From assembly GCA_002404465.1 (NCBI GenBank), contig DHJT01000088.1:4190-12707 (forward strand): a stretch of DNA of 8,518 nt, written 5' to 3'. The notes under the pieces were generated by a model, which was not told the origin of the DNA, searched no databases, and saw only the letters and a program-made list of their open reading frames with translations. The stretch comes from Sutterella sp. UBA4713 (GTDB lineage: Bacteria; Pseudomonadota; Gammaproteobacteria; Burkholderiales; Burkholderiaceae_F). Positions 1 to 6,715 of this stretch are shown in pieces (positions within the stretch are counted from its first letter, which is position 1; each line of letters starts with the position of its first letter). A program made the position numbers and the translations under genes.

Positions 1-2
1 AA

Positions 3-377
3 AAGTACAACCGGATTCGTCCGTTTGTTTATTACAACCAACCGACGTGCTACAAGGACGATGAGGCACGTCTTTCCAAAGACGGCGGTTATCCGTCGGG
101 TCACTCGGCTCGCGGTTGGGCCGTGGCCCTCATTTTGGCAGAAGTCAATCCCGATAACAAAGACGCAATTTTGCAGCGCGGCATCGACATGGGACGCTCG
201 CGCGTTATCTGCGGCTATCACTGGGCTTCGGATGTTGAAAATGCACGGTTAATCGGGGCGGCCAACGTTGCGGCTTTGCACGCCAATCCGCGATTTATGA
301 AGGATTTAAACGAAGTGAAAGCGGAATTTGCTGCTTTAAAGAAAGCCGGAAAAGTCACATTCCATAACAAGAATTAG
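3..377 (+). CDS. Class A (PhoN/PhoC-like) nonspecific acid phosphatase, C-terminal part
   Basis: This is the last 124 residues of a PAP2-superfamily phosphatase; the start lies left of the window. The class A signature KX6RP...PSGH...SRX5HX3D is visible: RIRPF at residues 4-8, PSGHS at 31-35, and SRVICGYHWASD at 66-77, giving Arg67, His73 and Asp77. The His of PSGH and His73 are the expected phospho-acceptor and acid/base residues. The motif's Lys should lie two residues before the window. In this family the enzyme is secreted to the periplasm and hydrolyses a broad range of phosphomonoesters at acid pH. The signal peptide cannot be checked here. Cys16 and Cys70 could form a disulfide. The tail after about residue 95 is charged and helical, as in the family. 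It ends convergent with the exporter gene, with a shared hairpin between them. Family assignment is firm; substrate is unknown. Confidence 0.93.
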   Translation, partial: KYNRIRPFVYYNQPTCYKDDEARLSKDGGYPSGHSARGWAVALILAEVNPDNKDAILQRGIDMGRSRVICGYHWASDVENARLIGAANVAALHANPRFMKDLNEVKAEFAALKKAGKVTFHNKN

Positions 378-385
378 AAATGCCG

Positions 386-415
386 GTCGGGGGTGGCTAC
401 TGTGTCGCTCCCGAT
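386..415. terminator. Candidate bidirectional terminator between convergent genes
   Basis: A 10-bp stem pairs 386-395 with 406-415 around a 10-nt loop; three of the pairs are G-U on the plus strand. It starts 8 bases after the phosphatase stop and abuts the stop of the convergent exporter gene. The following T run on the plus strand is only three bases, so termination would be weak or assisted. Position is the main support. Confidence 0.4.
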
Positions 416-1051
416 TTAAGAGGTCGGAAGCATCCGTCCGAGGATCCCCAAACTAATGAGCCAGAAAAGGACGGCACTTCCGCGATTGAGAATTCGGGAG
501 ACGCGTTCGCCTTTTAAATAACGGCTGGCCCAGACCGTCAGACTGCTATAGAGCGTGTGCCCGACAAAACACACGACCGTGTAGATAGTAATTAAAAGAG
601 CGGCCTTTTGTAGGTAGTTTTCATCGGGGTGAATGAATTGCGGGAAAAGAGCGACCAAGCTCACAATCAAAACAGGATTTGTTACGCTTAATAAAACCCC
701 GAATGTAAATGCGCCGATGACGTTGTCTTCACGGGCGGAGTGATTGACATTTTGTGCCTCGGATAAATCAACGACTTTCGCCGTCCAGTTTCGGTATCCC
801 AGATAGACTAACACAAGAGCACCGGCAATTTGAATGGCTAGATAAAGTCGCGGTGATGAGGCAACGACGACACCCAGACCTGCAGCCGTCAAAACATTAG
901 TGATAAATACACCGAGCGAGATGGCCGCAGGCGATAAAAGAAGGTGGCGTCGTCCGTATCGAAAACCGCAGGAAATCGTGTATAAAACGCCGGGGCCCGG
1001 AGTTAAAACCGTGACGACAACCAAAAGAAAAAAGAGAATAAGTTCGCTCAT
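416..1051 (-). CDS. LysE/RhtB-family amino-acid (or small metabolite) exporter
   Basis: A 211-residue hydrophobic protein of typical length for the LysE/RhtB translocator family, which exports amino acids such as lysine, threonine or homoserine lactones across the inner membrane. The N-terminal helix ends in the family TPGPG motif (residues 17-21). Further hydrophobic stretches lie at about 41-62, 68-87, 112-134, 149-170 and 192-208, consistent with about six membrane segments. A second family mark is the NP...LFPQFI segment at 125-140; the usual NPKA reads NPVL here. The loop at about 88-110 is polar and probably cytoplasmic. The ATG start has no clear Shine-Dalgarno, but it sits at the usual distance before the first helix and no better start is seen. 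The gene appears to be transcribed alone. The family is clear; the exported substrate cannot be told from sequence. Confidence 0.92.
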   Translation of the reverse strand: MSELILFFLLVVVTVLTPGPGVLYTISCGFRYGRRHLLLSPAAISLGVFITNVLTAAGLGVVVASSPRLYLAIQIAGALVLVYLGYRNWTAKVVDLSEAQNVNHSAREDNVIGAFTFGVLLSVTNPVLIVSLVALFPQFIHPDENYLQKAALLITIYTVVCFVGHTLYSSLTVWASRYLKGERVSRILNRGSAVLFWLISLGILGRMLPTS

Positions 1052-1272
1052 GCGATAATGGTCATTGCAAAGAGCCGTTATGCTAGCACGTGCCTGACGG
1101 CAGATTTTTAGATTTCAAAAAATCACCTTAAGACAAGATCTGTCAAGCGAAATCTAATTTGCCCCCCGAAAACGTCTTTTGAATTGACCCCCGTCTGTAA
1201 CACGCTTTACGTGACGTTTAACCACGAAAAGCAGTTGTCCGATTCTTTAAGACCGTAAAAGAGTTGGTCTTT
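1052..1272. other. Intergenic spacer between the exporter gene and glnD
   Basis: No coding region is supported here. It must carry the exporter promoter (minus strand). The best element is a perfect TTGACA on the minus strand at 1146-1141, but no good -10 lies 15-19 bases beyond it; with 17-base spacing the hexamer is ATTTTT. The TTGACA overlaps a small dyad at 1132-1144 with arms GACA and TGTC around a 5-base centre, which could be an operator. GCACGTGC at 1085-1092 is a perfect 8-bp palindrome. At 1249-1254/1266-1271 a 6-bp hairpin with an 11-nt loop lies just past the glnD stop. Its T run faces the plus strand, so it is a poor terminator for glnD. All of these are weak. Confidence 0.3.
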
Positions 1273-3831
1273 TTATGTGTCCTCTTCGATGACGCGTAAA
1301 AGTTCGGTTTCGATAAATAACACGGTTTCCGGATTTTTCAGAGTATCCCCTTCGATAAAAAACACATCTTCAACGCGTTCGTCAAGTGTGGTAATTTTGG
1401 CACTGACAAGGCTTACACCGTATGAAGCCAAGGTTCGAGCGACGGTATATAAGAGTCCGATTCGATCCGTGCAAGTCATTTGCAATAATGCCCCCTTGCC
1501 GGCGTCATCCGGTTCGATATCAATGACGGTTTTGACCGGAAAACTTCGCGAACGCCGCGAAAGACGAGCAGTCTTAGTGGGACGGAGCTCTTCGTTTTTG
1601 GCCAGATTTTCGCGTAATCGTTTACTGAGCCCCATCTTAAAATCGACTAAATTCGGTCGATTGCGTTTGTCTTGGACAAGGAAGGTATCAAGAATTCGTC
1701 CCGAACGGGTTGTGTGAATGCGCGCCTCCAAAACCGATAACCCTTCGTGCTCGAAAGTCTGAAAAACACGTGCCAGTACGGCCGGTTTATCTTTCTGGCT
1801 TAAAAATATCTTCAAGAGCCCGGGACTGACCTCTTTAAGTTCGATAATCGGTTCCGAGTCGACTGGCTTATCTGACAAAATCGTTGCATGCCAAACGATG
1901 TCATCGACGGCATGTCGCATAAAGTACGTTAAATCGAGATCGTTAAGAAAACCCCTGATTTGTTCGTCGGACAGACCTGCTTGAAAAAGGGCGCTTCGAA
2001 TGGATAGTTCTTTTTCTGCAAAAAGGGATTGCTTGTCGGTCCGAAGGCGGTTGCCTAAAAGAGCAGCGCATGCTTTAGTGTATAAATCTTCAATGAGTTC
2101 TGCCTTCCACGTATTCCAAACCTTCGGGTTTGTCGCCCGAATATCCGCCACGGTTAAAAGATACAAGGCATCTAAGTGTGCTTTATCGCCGACGAGGGCG
2201 GCAAAATCAGCAATGACGCTCGGGTCGCTCGTATCTTTTTTTTGAGCTGTCGAACTCATCGTCAGATGCTCACGAACAAGGAAGCGGACAAAGTCAATCG
2301 AGGCGGGGGTAAGGCCTAAAGAAGTGCAAAAAGAGCCTGCCATTTGCTCTCCGAGAGTGGCATGATGCCCGCCGAGCCCTTTACCGACGTCATGAAAAAT
2401 TGCAGCAAGAACCAGTTCTTCGATACCATCGATTTGGGCCATGACTTCCGAACAGTGGGGAAATTCATGCGCGTATGAGGAATGCGTAAAACGGCGCAAG
2501 TATTTAATCACACGCATCGTATGTTGATCGACCGTGTAAGCATGAAACAAGTCATGTTGCATTTGACCGACAACGCGTCCGAATGCCGGAATCAGGCGTC
2601 CGAGCACACCCCACTGGTTCATCAGTTGCAGACAGCGCGTACAACCGTAGCGTGATTGTAAGATGTGTCGGAATACGGTTTTACACGCTTTTGATTCAAA
2701 GGACAGTGCATCGGTTTTACGTGCCTCACGATATAGGGCACGCATCAGTTCAGTGGAAAAATCCTTTAATTCCTGATGGTGTGAAAATTCGAAAAAGAGC
2801 GTTAAAAGGAATGCCGGATTTGCGTGAAGTCGGGATGAGTCCTCGATATCGAGTGTTTGTCCGCGCGCAATCAATCCGGGTGCTATGGCATGCAAGTTGC
2901 ATTCATCGGCATCGGCCCGAAACAGATGCTCTTCAAGTGAGCGCATGGCAATCGCATTTAACAGTTCCACATTGTGCGCATTGCGATAGTAGCGCTTCAT
3001 TAAAAGCTCGGCAGCATCAAGCCCCGACGTGGCTTTAATCCCGAGCGAGAGTGCAAGCGGAATCTGTTTTTCAAAAAGCAGGCGGTTTTCTGCGCGACGG
3101 CTCATCAGGTGCAACCGAAGCCTTAAATCGGAAAGAAAAGCGTGAGCGTCGGAAAATTCAGCCCATTCTTCGGCTGTAAAAATTCCACGATTGACTAGGT
3201 CTTCGGGTTTGTCAATCAGACCGGCTGCCTTTGCGCACCAAAGAACCATCTGAATGTCCCGCAGGCCCCCCGGAGAGTCCTTAATATCGGGCTCAAGCTC
3301 ATAGGGCGTATCGTCGTGCTTGCGACGGCGCTGATGCATCTCAAGTTCTTTTTCTCGAAAAAACGTAGCAGGATTAAGCGCACGAAGGTATTCGGAACGC
3401 GTTACCTCGAAAAGCGCTTTGTCGCCGAACAAAAAACGCGATTCAAGAAAGTTGGTCGATAGGGCAATATCGTGCGAGCAGTCCGTCAGTGTCTCACCGG
3501 ATGTGCGCACGGAGGCGCCCACTGAAAGTCCCAGATCCCAAAGCGAAGTTAAAAAGGCGCTGACGCGCCCGGCATCGTCTTCGGGAAAACGGTCGGGAAT
3601 CAGGACGAGTAAATCAATATCTGAAAAGGGAAAGAGTTCGGCACGGCCGAACCCGCCGGCAGCCAAAAGTGCAATACCTTTCGGTAGGTCCGATGCAATC
3701 GTGCGTTCGGCAATGACGCTCTCGAGCAGTCGCGTGTGCCCTGCCAAATAGGCCGAAACATCGGAATTAATCTCAAAGGCTTGTTTCAGAGCCTCTTTTT
3801 CTTTGAGATAACGAAGCGTCTTTTCGGGCAC
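1273..3831 (-). CDS. glnD: Bifunctional [protein-PII] uridylyltransferase / uridylyl-removing enzyme
   Basis: GlnD is the cytoplasmic glutamine sensor: it uridylylates PII proteins when glutamine is low and removes UMP when glutamine is high, so setting glutamine synthetase activity and nitrogen-gene transcription. Domains, numbered from the GTG at 3831 (852 residues): a nucleotidyltransferase core with GGFGR at 59-63 and the catalytic pair Asp71/Asp73 in SDIDLL; a helical linker with DIKDSPGGLRD near 182-192; an HD hydrolase domain with FHAY at 429-432 and the HD pair His480/Asp481 followed by VGKG; then two ACT domains at about 673-735 and 780-850, which bind glutamine in this family. Length is close to the usual 850-890. 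The frame is open up to a TTG at 3882 (869 residues), which overlaps map by 40 bases and has no ribosome site. The GTG lies 11 bases after the map stop with GAGGA before it, so I prefer it. All key residues are present. Last gene of ygfZ-map-glnD. Confidence 0.96.
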   Translation of the reverse strand: MPEKTLRYLKEKEALKQAFEINSDVSAYLAGHTRLLESVIAERTIASDLPKGIALLAAGGFGRAELFPFSDIDLLVLIPDRFPEDDAGRVSAFLTSLWDLGLSVGASVRTSGETLTDCSHDIALSTNFLESRFLFGDKALFEVTRSEYLRALNPATFFREKELEMHQRRRKHDDTPYELEPDIKDSPGGLRDIQMVLWCAKAAGLIDKPEDLVNRGIFTAEEWAEFSDAHAFLSDLRLRLHLMSRRAENRLLFEKQIPLALSLGIKATSGLDAAELLMKRYYRNAHNVELLNAIAMRSLEEHLFRADADECNLHAIAPGLIARGQTLDIEDSSRLHANPAFLLTLFFEFSHHQELKDFSTELMRALYREARKTDALSFESKACKTVFRHILQSRYGCTRCLQLMNQWGVLGRLIPAFGRVVGQMQHDLFHAYTVDQHTMRVIKYLRRFTHSSYAHEFPHCSEVMAQIDGIEELVLAAIFHDVGKGLGGHHATLGEQMAGSFCTSLGLTPASIDFVRFLVREHLTMSSTAQKKDTSDPSVIADFAALVGDKAHLDALYLLTVADIRATNPKVWNTWKAELIEDLYTKACAALLGNRLRTDKQSLFAEKELSIRSALFQAGLSDEQIRGFLNDLDLTYFMRHAVDDIVWHATILSDKPVDSEPIIELKEVSPGLLKIFLSQKDKPAVLARVFQTFEHEGLSVLEARIHTTRSGRILDTFLVQDKRNRPNLVDFKMGLSKRLRENLAKNEELRPTKTARLSRRSRSFPVKTVIDIEPDDAGKGALLQMTCTDRIGLLYTVARTLASYGVSLVSAKITTLDERVEDVFFIEGDTLKNPETVLFIETELLRVIEEDT

Positions 3832-3835
3832 ACAT

Positions 3836-3840
3836 TCCTC
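3836..3840 (-). promoter_or_regulatory. Shine-Dalgarno GAGGA deciding the glnD start
   Basis: GAGGA on the minus strand lies 4 bases before the GTG at 3831-3829 and just after the map stop (3845-3843). The spacing is slightly short but better than the upstream TTG at 3882, which has no purine-rich site before it. This supports reinitiation after map. Confidence 0.5.
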
Positions 3841-3842
3841 GT

Positions 3843-4679
3843 TTAGGAAAAAGACGTCGGTTTTTTCCAGCCTTTGACCCAAGTAGGCGGCAGGCGGGAT
3901 CCTTCACTTACAGTCAAAATGTCATAACCCGTCTCTGTCACAAGAACCTGTAATTCCCACTGTGCCGAAAGACTTTGGTCTTTCGTGACGACGGTCCAGC
4001 CGTTTCCGAGTGTGGAAATAAAACGCTTCCCGGTATTGACCATCGGTTCGACCGTAAAAATCATACCGGGTTCGAAATCGGCCGTCGGAGCCGAAAGCGG
4101 GAAGTGACTGACATGGGGCTCACCGTGAAACTCTCGTCCGATACCGTGCCCGCCGTACTCTCGAACAATCGTCAGCCCCATCGGGGTAACAAAGTCGTAG
4201 CAGGCCTGTCCGATGTCATTGAAGTTGCCGCCGGGGCGTACGGCTTCGATGCCGGCCCACATACAACCGTATGTGGCTTCGACAAGACGAGATCCGGCAA
4301 TCGTGGGTTTGCCGACGATAAACATGCGGGAGTTATCACCGTAAAAGCCGTCTTTTTCCAGTGTCACGTCGATATTGACGATATCGCCGTTGCGCAGGAT
4401 CTTTTTTTCGCTCGGAATGCCGTGGCAGATGACGTGATTGACGGAAATGCAGGTGGCTGCCGGGTACGGCGTCATGCCCTCGGGTTTGTAGTGTAGGCAA
4501 GCCGAGCGAGCGCCGAGTACGTTAACGGTATACTCGAGCATCATGTCGTCGAGGCGCTTTGTGCTCACGCCGGCTTTAACAAAGGGCGTGATGTAATCTA
4601 AGAGCTTAGAGGCCAAGTAGCCGACGCGGCGGATGGCCTCAATTTCGTCTGCTTTATAAATGATGATGGGTTTTGTCAT
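3843..4679 (-). CDS. map: Type I methionine aminopeptidase
   Basis: Map removes the initiator methionine from nascent cytosolic proteins when the second residue is small, using a dinuclear metal centre. The 278-residue protein shows the whole pita-bread active site: CHGIP with His86, the metal ligands Asp104 (NIDV) and Asp115 (GDNS), His178 in YGGHGIG, Glu211 in FTVEPM and Glu242 in QWEL. This order and spacing match E. coli Map (D97, D108, H171, E204, E235). It is slightly longer than the roughly 264-residue E. coli protein, mainly through a basic tail after the catalytic domain (about 260-278). The ATG lies 6 bases after the ygfZ stop with no clear Shine-Dalgarno, so translation is probably coupled to ygfZ. 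The neighbour glnD follows closely. Function is certain. Confidence 0.98.
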   Translation of the reverse strand: MTKPIIIYKADEIEAIRRVGYLASKLLDYITPFVKAGVSTKRLDDMMLEYTVNVLGARSACLHYKPEGMTPYPAATCISVNHVICHGIPSEKKILRNGDIVNIDVTLEKDGFYGDNSRMFIVGKPTIAGSRLVEATYGCMWAGIEAVRPGGNFNDIGQACYDFVTPMGLTIVREYGGHGIGREFHGEPHVSHFPLSAPTADFEPGMIFTVEPMVNTGKRFISTLGNGWTVVTKDQSLSAQWELQVLVTETGYDILTVSEGSRLPPTWVKGWKKPTSFS

Positions 4680-4685
4680 AATGCA

Positions 4686-5480
4686 TTATGTGCGGGAAAT
4701 CAACTTAAGTGTTTTCCCGTTTTCTAAATAAAGTGTCGTCTTCGTGTCGCGCAGGGCACATTCGGCTAATGTACAGACACCTGCGCCGTAGACTGCAACG
4801 GCCGCAGGAGATTTGTCCTTATCAAGGAGGTCGCTTCCTGGCACAACGTCGCTACCGGCTCCCTGATACAGGGCCAAGCGCCGTGCGGGGTGTCCGATCG
4901 CATGAATGCGCGAAACGATTTCCTGACCGACATAGCACCCCTTGTTAAAACTGACGCCGCCGATTAAATCCAAATTCAACGATTGCGGAAGAAATCTTCC
5001 TTGCGTCTGAGAAAAAACGAAAGGGATCAATGCATGGGCGGCGGCTTCCCACCAGACAGTTTCATCCGCGGGTTGATCCGGAACTGCCTGTGTTAAGGCC
5101 AGAGTCACCGTTTCTTTTGTGTAAAGAGGCGTATTTACCGGGAAGACCTCGGGCGCAAAAGAGCCGCACACGGCGTAGTTTTGTTCGATGCTTACGGTTA
5201 CGTCGCGGCGCAAGGTGTATAGCGTCAGACGCCGCGCAAGAGTCTCTAAAGTATCTTTCGAAGCAATGGCAAAAAAGGATGCATCTTTCCGGGTAAGATA
5301 AAAGACGGCAAGAAGCCTGCCTTTGGGATCGCAATAGCCGGTCGGTTGAAGTTCGGTATTGATTCGGGTGATATCGCCGGTGATTTGCCCTTGCAAAAAC
5401 GAGGCGGCGTCGCAACCGGTAAATCGCAGAACACCGAGGCGGGAAAGCGCGAAAATCGATTTGTCCGAAGTAAGTTCCAT
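4686..5480 (-). CDS. ygfZ: YgfZ-type folate-binding protein (iron-sulfur cluster maintenance)
   Basis: YgfZ is a tetrahydrofolate-dependent paralogue of the glycine-cleavage T protein. It supports assembly or repair of some 4Fe-4S enzymes, such as the radical-SAM enzyme MiaB. The diagnostic motif KGCYVGQE is at residues 180-187, with the conserved Cys182, followed by IVSR. The N-terminal half carries the GcvT-like fold, with FLQGQITGD at 28-36 and GYCDPKGR at 48-55. The length of 264 residues is a little below E. coli YgfZ (about 326) but complete at both ends. The ATG is supported by AAGGA at 5494-5490, 9 bases upstream. It is first in the ygfZ-map-glnD operon, behind a perfect TATAAT on the minus strand (5514-5509). 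Older annotations call such proteins aminomethyltransferases; the KGCYxGQE motif argues for YgfZ. Confidence 0.95.
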   Translation of the reverse strand: MELTSDKSIFALSRLGVLRFTGCDAASFLQGQITGDITRINTELQPTGYCDPKGRLLAVFYLTRKDASFFAIASKDTLETLARRLTLYTLRRDVTVSIEQNYAVCGSFAPEVFPVNTPLYTKETVTLALTQAVPDQPADETVWWEAAAHALIPFVFSQTQGRFLPQSLNLDLIGGVSFNKGCYVGQEIVSRIHAIGHPARRLALYQGAGSDVVPGSDLLDKDKSPAAVAVYGAGVCTLAECALRDTKTTLYLENGKTLKLISRT

Positions 5481-5507
5481 GCGGCTGAATCCTTAACGTA
5501 AGTGCTG

Positions 5508-5514
5508 TATTATA
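5508..5514. promoter_or_regulatory. Overlapping divergent -10 elements (ygfZ leftward, mltG leader rightward)
   Basis: The 7 bases TATTATA read as TATTAT on the plus strand (5508-5513, 5 of 6 to consensus) and as a perfect TATAAT on the minus strand (5514-5509). Predicted start points are about 5520 (+) and 5502 (-). The minus start gives ygfZ a leader of about 22 bases containing its AAGGA. Neither side has a good -35: the plus hexamer at 17-base spacing is CTGAAT (3 of 6), and the minus one is poor. Confidence 0.45.
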
Positions 5515-5519
5515 AGTGG

Positions 5520-5642
5520 TTGCCTCGATGACAAATTCGAGGAATCTTTCACGTTTTTCACGAACGTTTTGCACTGTGACGATACAACCGGAAAATACAA
5601 GTACAACTGAAAAGCCCTTGGTATCACGTTTGAGGGCTTTTT
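5520..5642 (+). ncRNA. Possible small RNA or terminator-controlled leader upstream of mltG
   Basis: If the plus-strand -10 at 5508-5513 is used, RNA would begin near 5520 and could end at the intrinsic terminator at 5610-5642, about 120 nt. Near its 5' end a perfect 6-bp stem pairs 5523-5528 with 5537-5542 around an 8-nt loop. The middle is A-rich and looks unstructured, with TTTCACG repeated at 5547 and 5556 and TACAA repeated at 5583, 5596 and 5602. A 3' hairpin with a U tail would suit an Hfq-dependent sRNA. Equally, it may be the mltG leader, with read-through regulated. It matches no riboswitch class or known sRNA I can recognise. The region is also open in the mltG frame, so an N-terminal extension of MltG remains possible. 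Confidence 0.3.
5610..5642 (+). terminator. Intrinsic terminator-like hairpin upstream of or inside the mltG 5' region
   Basis: The left arm AAAAGCCCT (5610-5618) pairs perfectly with AGGGCTTTT (5633-5641), with one extra U-G pair inside at 5619/5632, around a 12-nt loop. Five Ts run from 5638 to 5642. This is the classic A-tract, GC-stem, T-tract arrangement. No plus-strand gene ends before it, because ygfZ runs the other way, so it would end a leader or small RNA. The stem also has a TTTT on the minus strand, but no minus-strand transcript is expected there. Confidence 0.65.
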
Positions 5643-5653
5643 GCCTCCGGTGT

Positions 5654-6715
5654 TTGAAAAAAATTCTTGCCCGGTATCGCTCGCTAAACTCGAAAGGACG
5701 CCTTATCGCTTTGGCTTCCGGTGCTTTTTTCGGATTTTTTCTCCTTGCGACGGTCTTTTCCGTCTTTTTTTATTTCACGCCGGTTTCGTTTCACACGCGT
5801 GCCTACCAGGTCGATGTCACGGTTGTACCCGGTGATACGGCCCGGTCGATTGCCGGCAAAATTTCCAGAAGCGGTCTCGGTGTCAATGAAACGGTGTTAA
5901 CCGGGCTACTTCGTCTTTTCGGCGACCATGCCAGCATCCATGCGGGGCGCTACCGCTTTGAGCGCGGCGATTCTTTGGCAACGATTGTTGAGGCGATTGC
6001 CGACGGCGTTGTGGCCGTCGGCAAGCTCCGTGTGGCTGACGGAATGACATTTAAAGAATTGCGGGCTCTGATCGACGCAAACCCTGATCTACAGCACACA
6101 ACCACTCAGTTAACGGACTTACAGATTTTGAAAAAGCTCGGAGCAACCGAATCGCACCCGGAAGGCCTTTTTGCGCCCGACACCTATCAGTTTCGAGCCG
6201 GCGAGACGGATCTGTCGGTTCTGGCACTTGCGTACAACAAGCAAAAGAGCGATTTGATGCGTGAGTGGAACGATCGAGCCGACGGACTGAAACTTAAAAG
6301 CCCGTATCAAGCGCTGATATTGGCCTCGATTATTGAAAAAGAAACGGGTGTGAAAACCGACAGGCACCTAGTAAGTTCCGTCTTTCACAATCGCTTGAAA
6401 ATCTGGATGCCGCTTCAAACCGATCCGACGATTATTTATGCGATGGGAGAGGACTTCAAAGGACGTTTAAGGAAACGCGATTTACAGCGTCCCGGTCCCT
6501 ATAACAGTTATCTGAATTACGGTTTGCCGCCGACACCGATCGGCATGCCCGGTCTTGAATCAATTCGAGCCGCTTTGCATCCGAGCCAAACAAAATATCT
6601 ATACTTTGTGGCACGCGGGGACGGAACGACGGTTTTCTCCAATACCCTGCAAGTGCATAATCGGGCAGTGGCCAAATACCAAAAGACAAAAAAGAGGACG
6701 AAGTCCGGATCATGA
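5654..6715 (+). CDS. mltG: Endolytic murein transglycosylase MltG (YceG family)
   Basis: MltG is an inner-membrane lytic transglycosylase that cuts nascent glycan strands in the periplasm and is thought to set their length. Numbered from the TTG at 5654 (353 residues): a basic cytoplasmic start (MKKILARYR), one membrane helix at about 18-43, a LysM-like region at about 50-115, and the YceG catalytic domain. The catalytic Glu is Glu228 in LASIIEKET, equivalent to E. coli Glu218. It is followed by SSVFHNRL, LQTDPTIIY and NYGLPPTPI (288-296), all family marks. The frame is open up to a GTG at 5516 (399 residues), with ATG 5528, GTG 5576 and TTG 5618 as other choices, and none has a good ribosome site. 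I favour 5654 because the earlier stretch contains a terminator hairpin, is Ser/Arg/Cys-rich and is absent from E. coli MltG (340 residues). The function is sure; the start is not. Overlaps tmk by 4 bases. Confidence 0.93.
   Translation: MKKILARYRSLNSKGRLIALASGAFFGFFLLATVFSVFFYFTPVSFHTRAYQVDVTVVPGDTARSIAGKISRSGLGVNETVLTGLLRLFGDHASIHAGRYRFERGDSLATIVEAIADGVVAVGKLRVADGMTFKELRALIDANPDLQHTTTQLTDLQILKKLGATESHPEGLFAPDTYQFRAGETDLSVLALAYNKQKSDLMREWNDRADGLKLKSPYQALILASIIEKETGVKTDRHLVSSVFHNRLKIWMPLQTDPTIIYAMGEDFKGRLRKRDLQRPGPYNSYLNYGLPPTPIGMPGLESIRAALHPSQTKYLYFVARGDGTTVFSNTLQVHNRAVAKYQKTKKRTKSGS

Noticed and set aside
1249..1271. Hairpin just past the glnD stop
   Set aside because: The 6-bp stem is weak and its T run lies on the plus strand, where no gene ends. 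I do not call it the operon terminator.
2583..3038. A 151-codon open frame on the plus strand
   Set aside because: It lies fully antisense to well-conserved glnD sequence, and its translation resembles no protein family I know. It is explained by the codon pattern of glnD.
3975..4496. A 173-codon open frame on the plus strand
   Set aside because: It is antisense to the catalytic core of map, which is certain. No independent ribosome site or recognisable domain.
5062..5574. A 170-codon minus-strand frame overlapping ygfZ and its promoter
   Set aside because: It shares most of its length with ygfZ in another frame, begins upstream of the TATAAT, and its translation is Arg/Cys-rich without domain character.
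5583..5606. Three copies of TACAA at uneven spacing
   Set aside because: The copies are too short and too irregular to be an iteron or operator array. They are mentioned only as part of the leader description.
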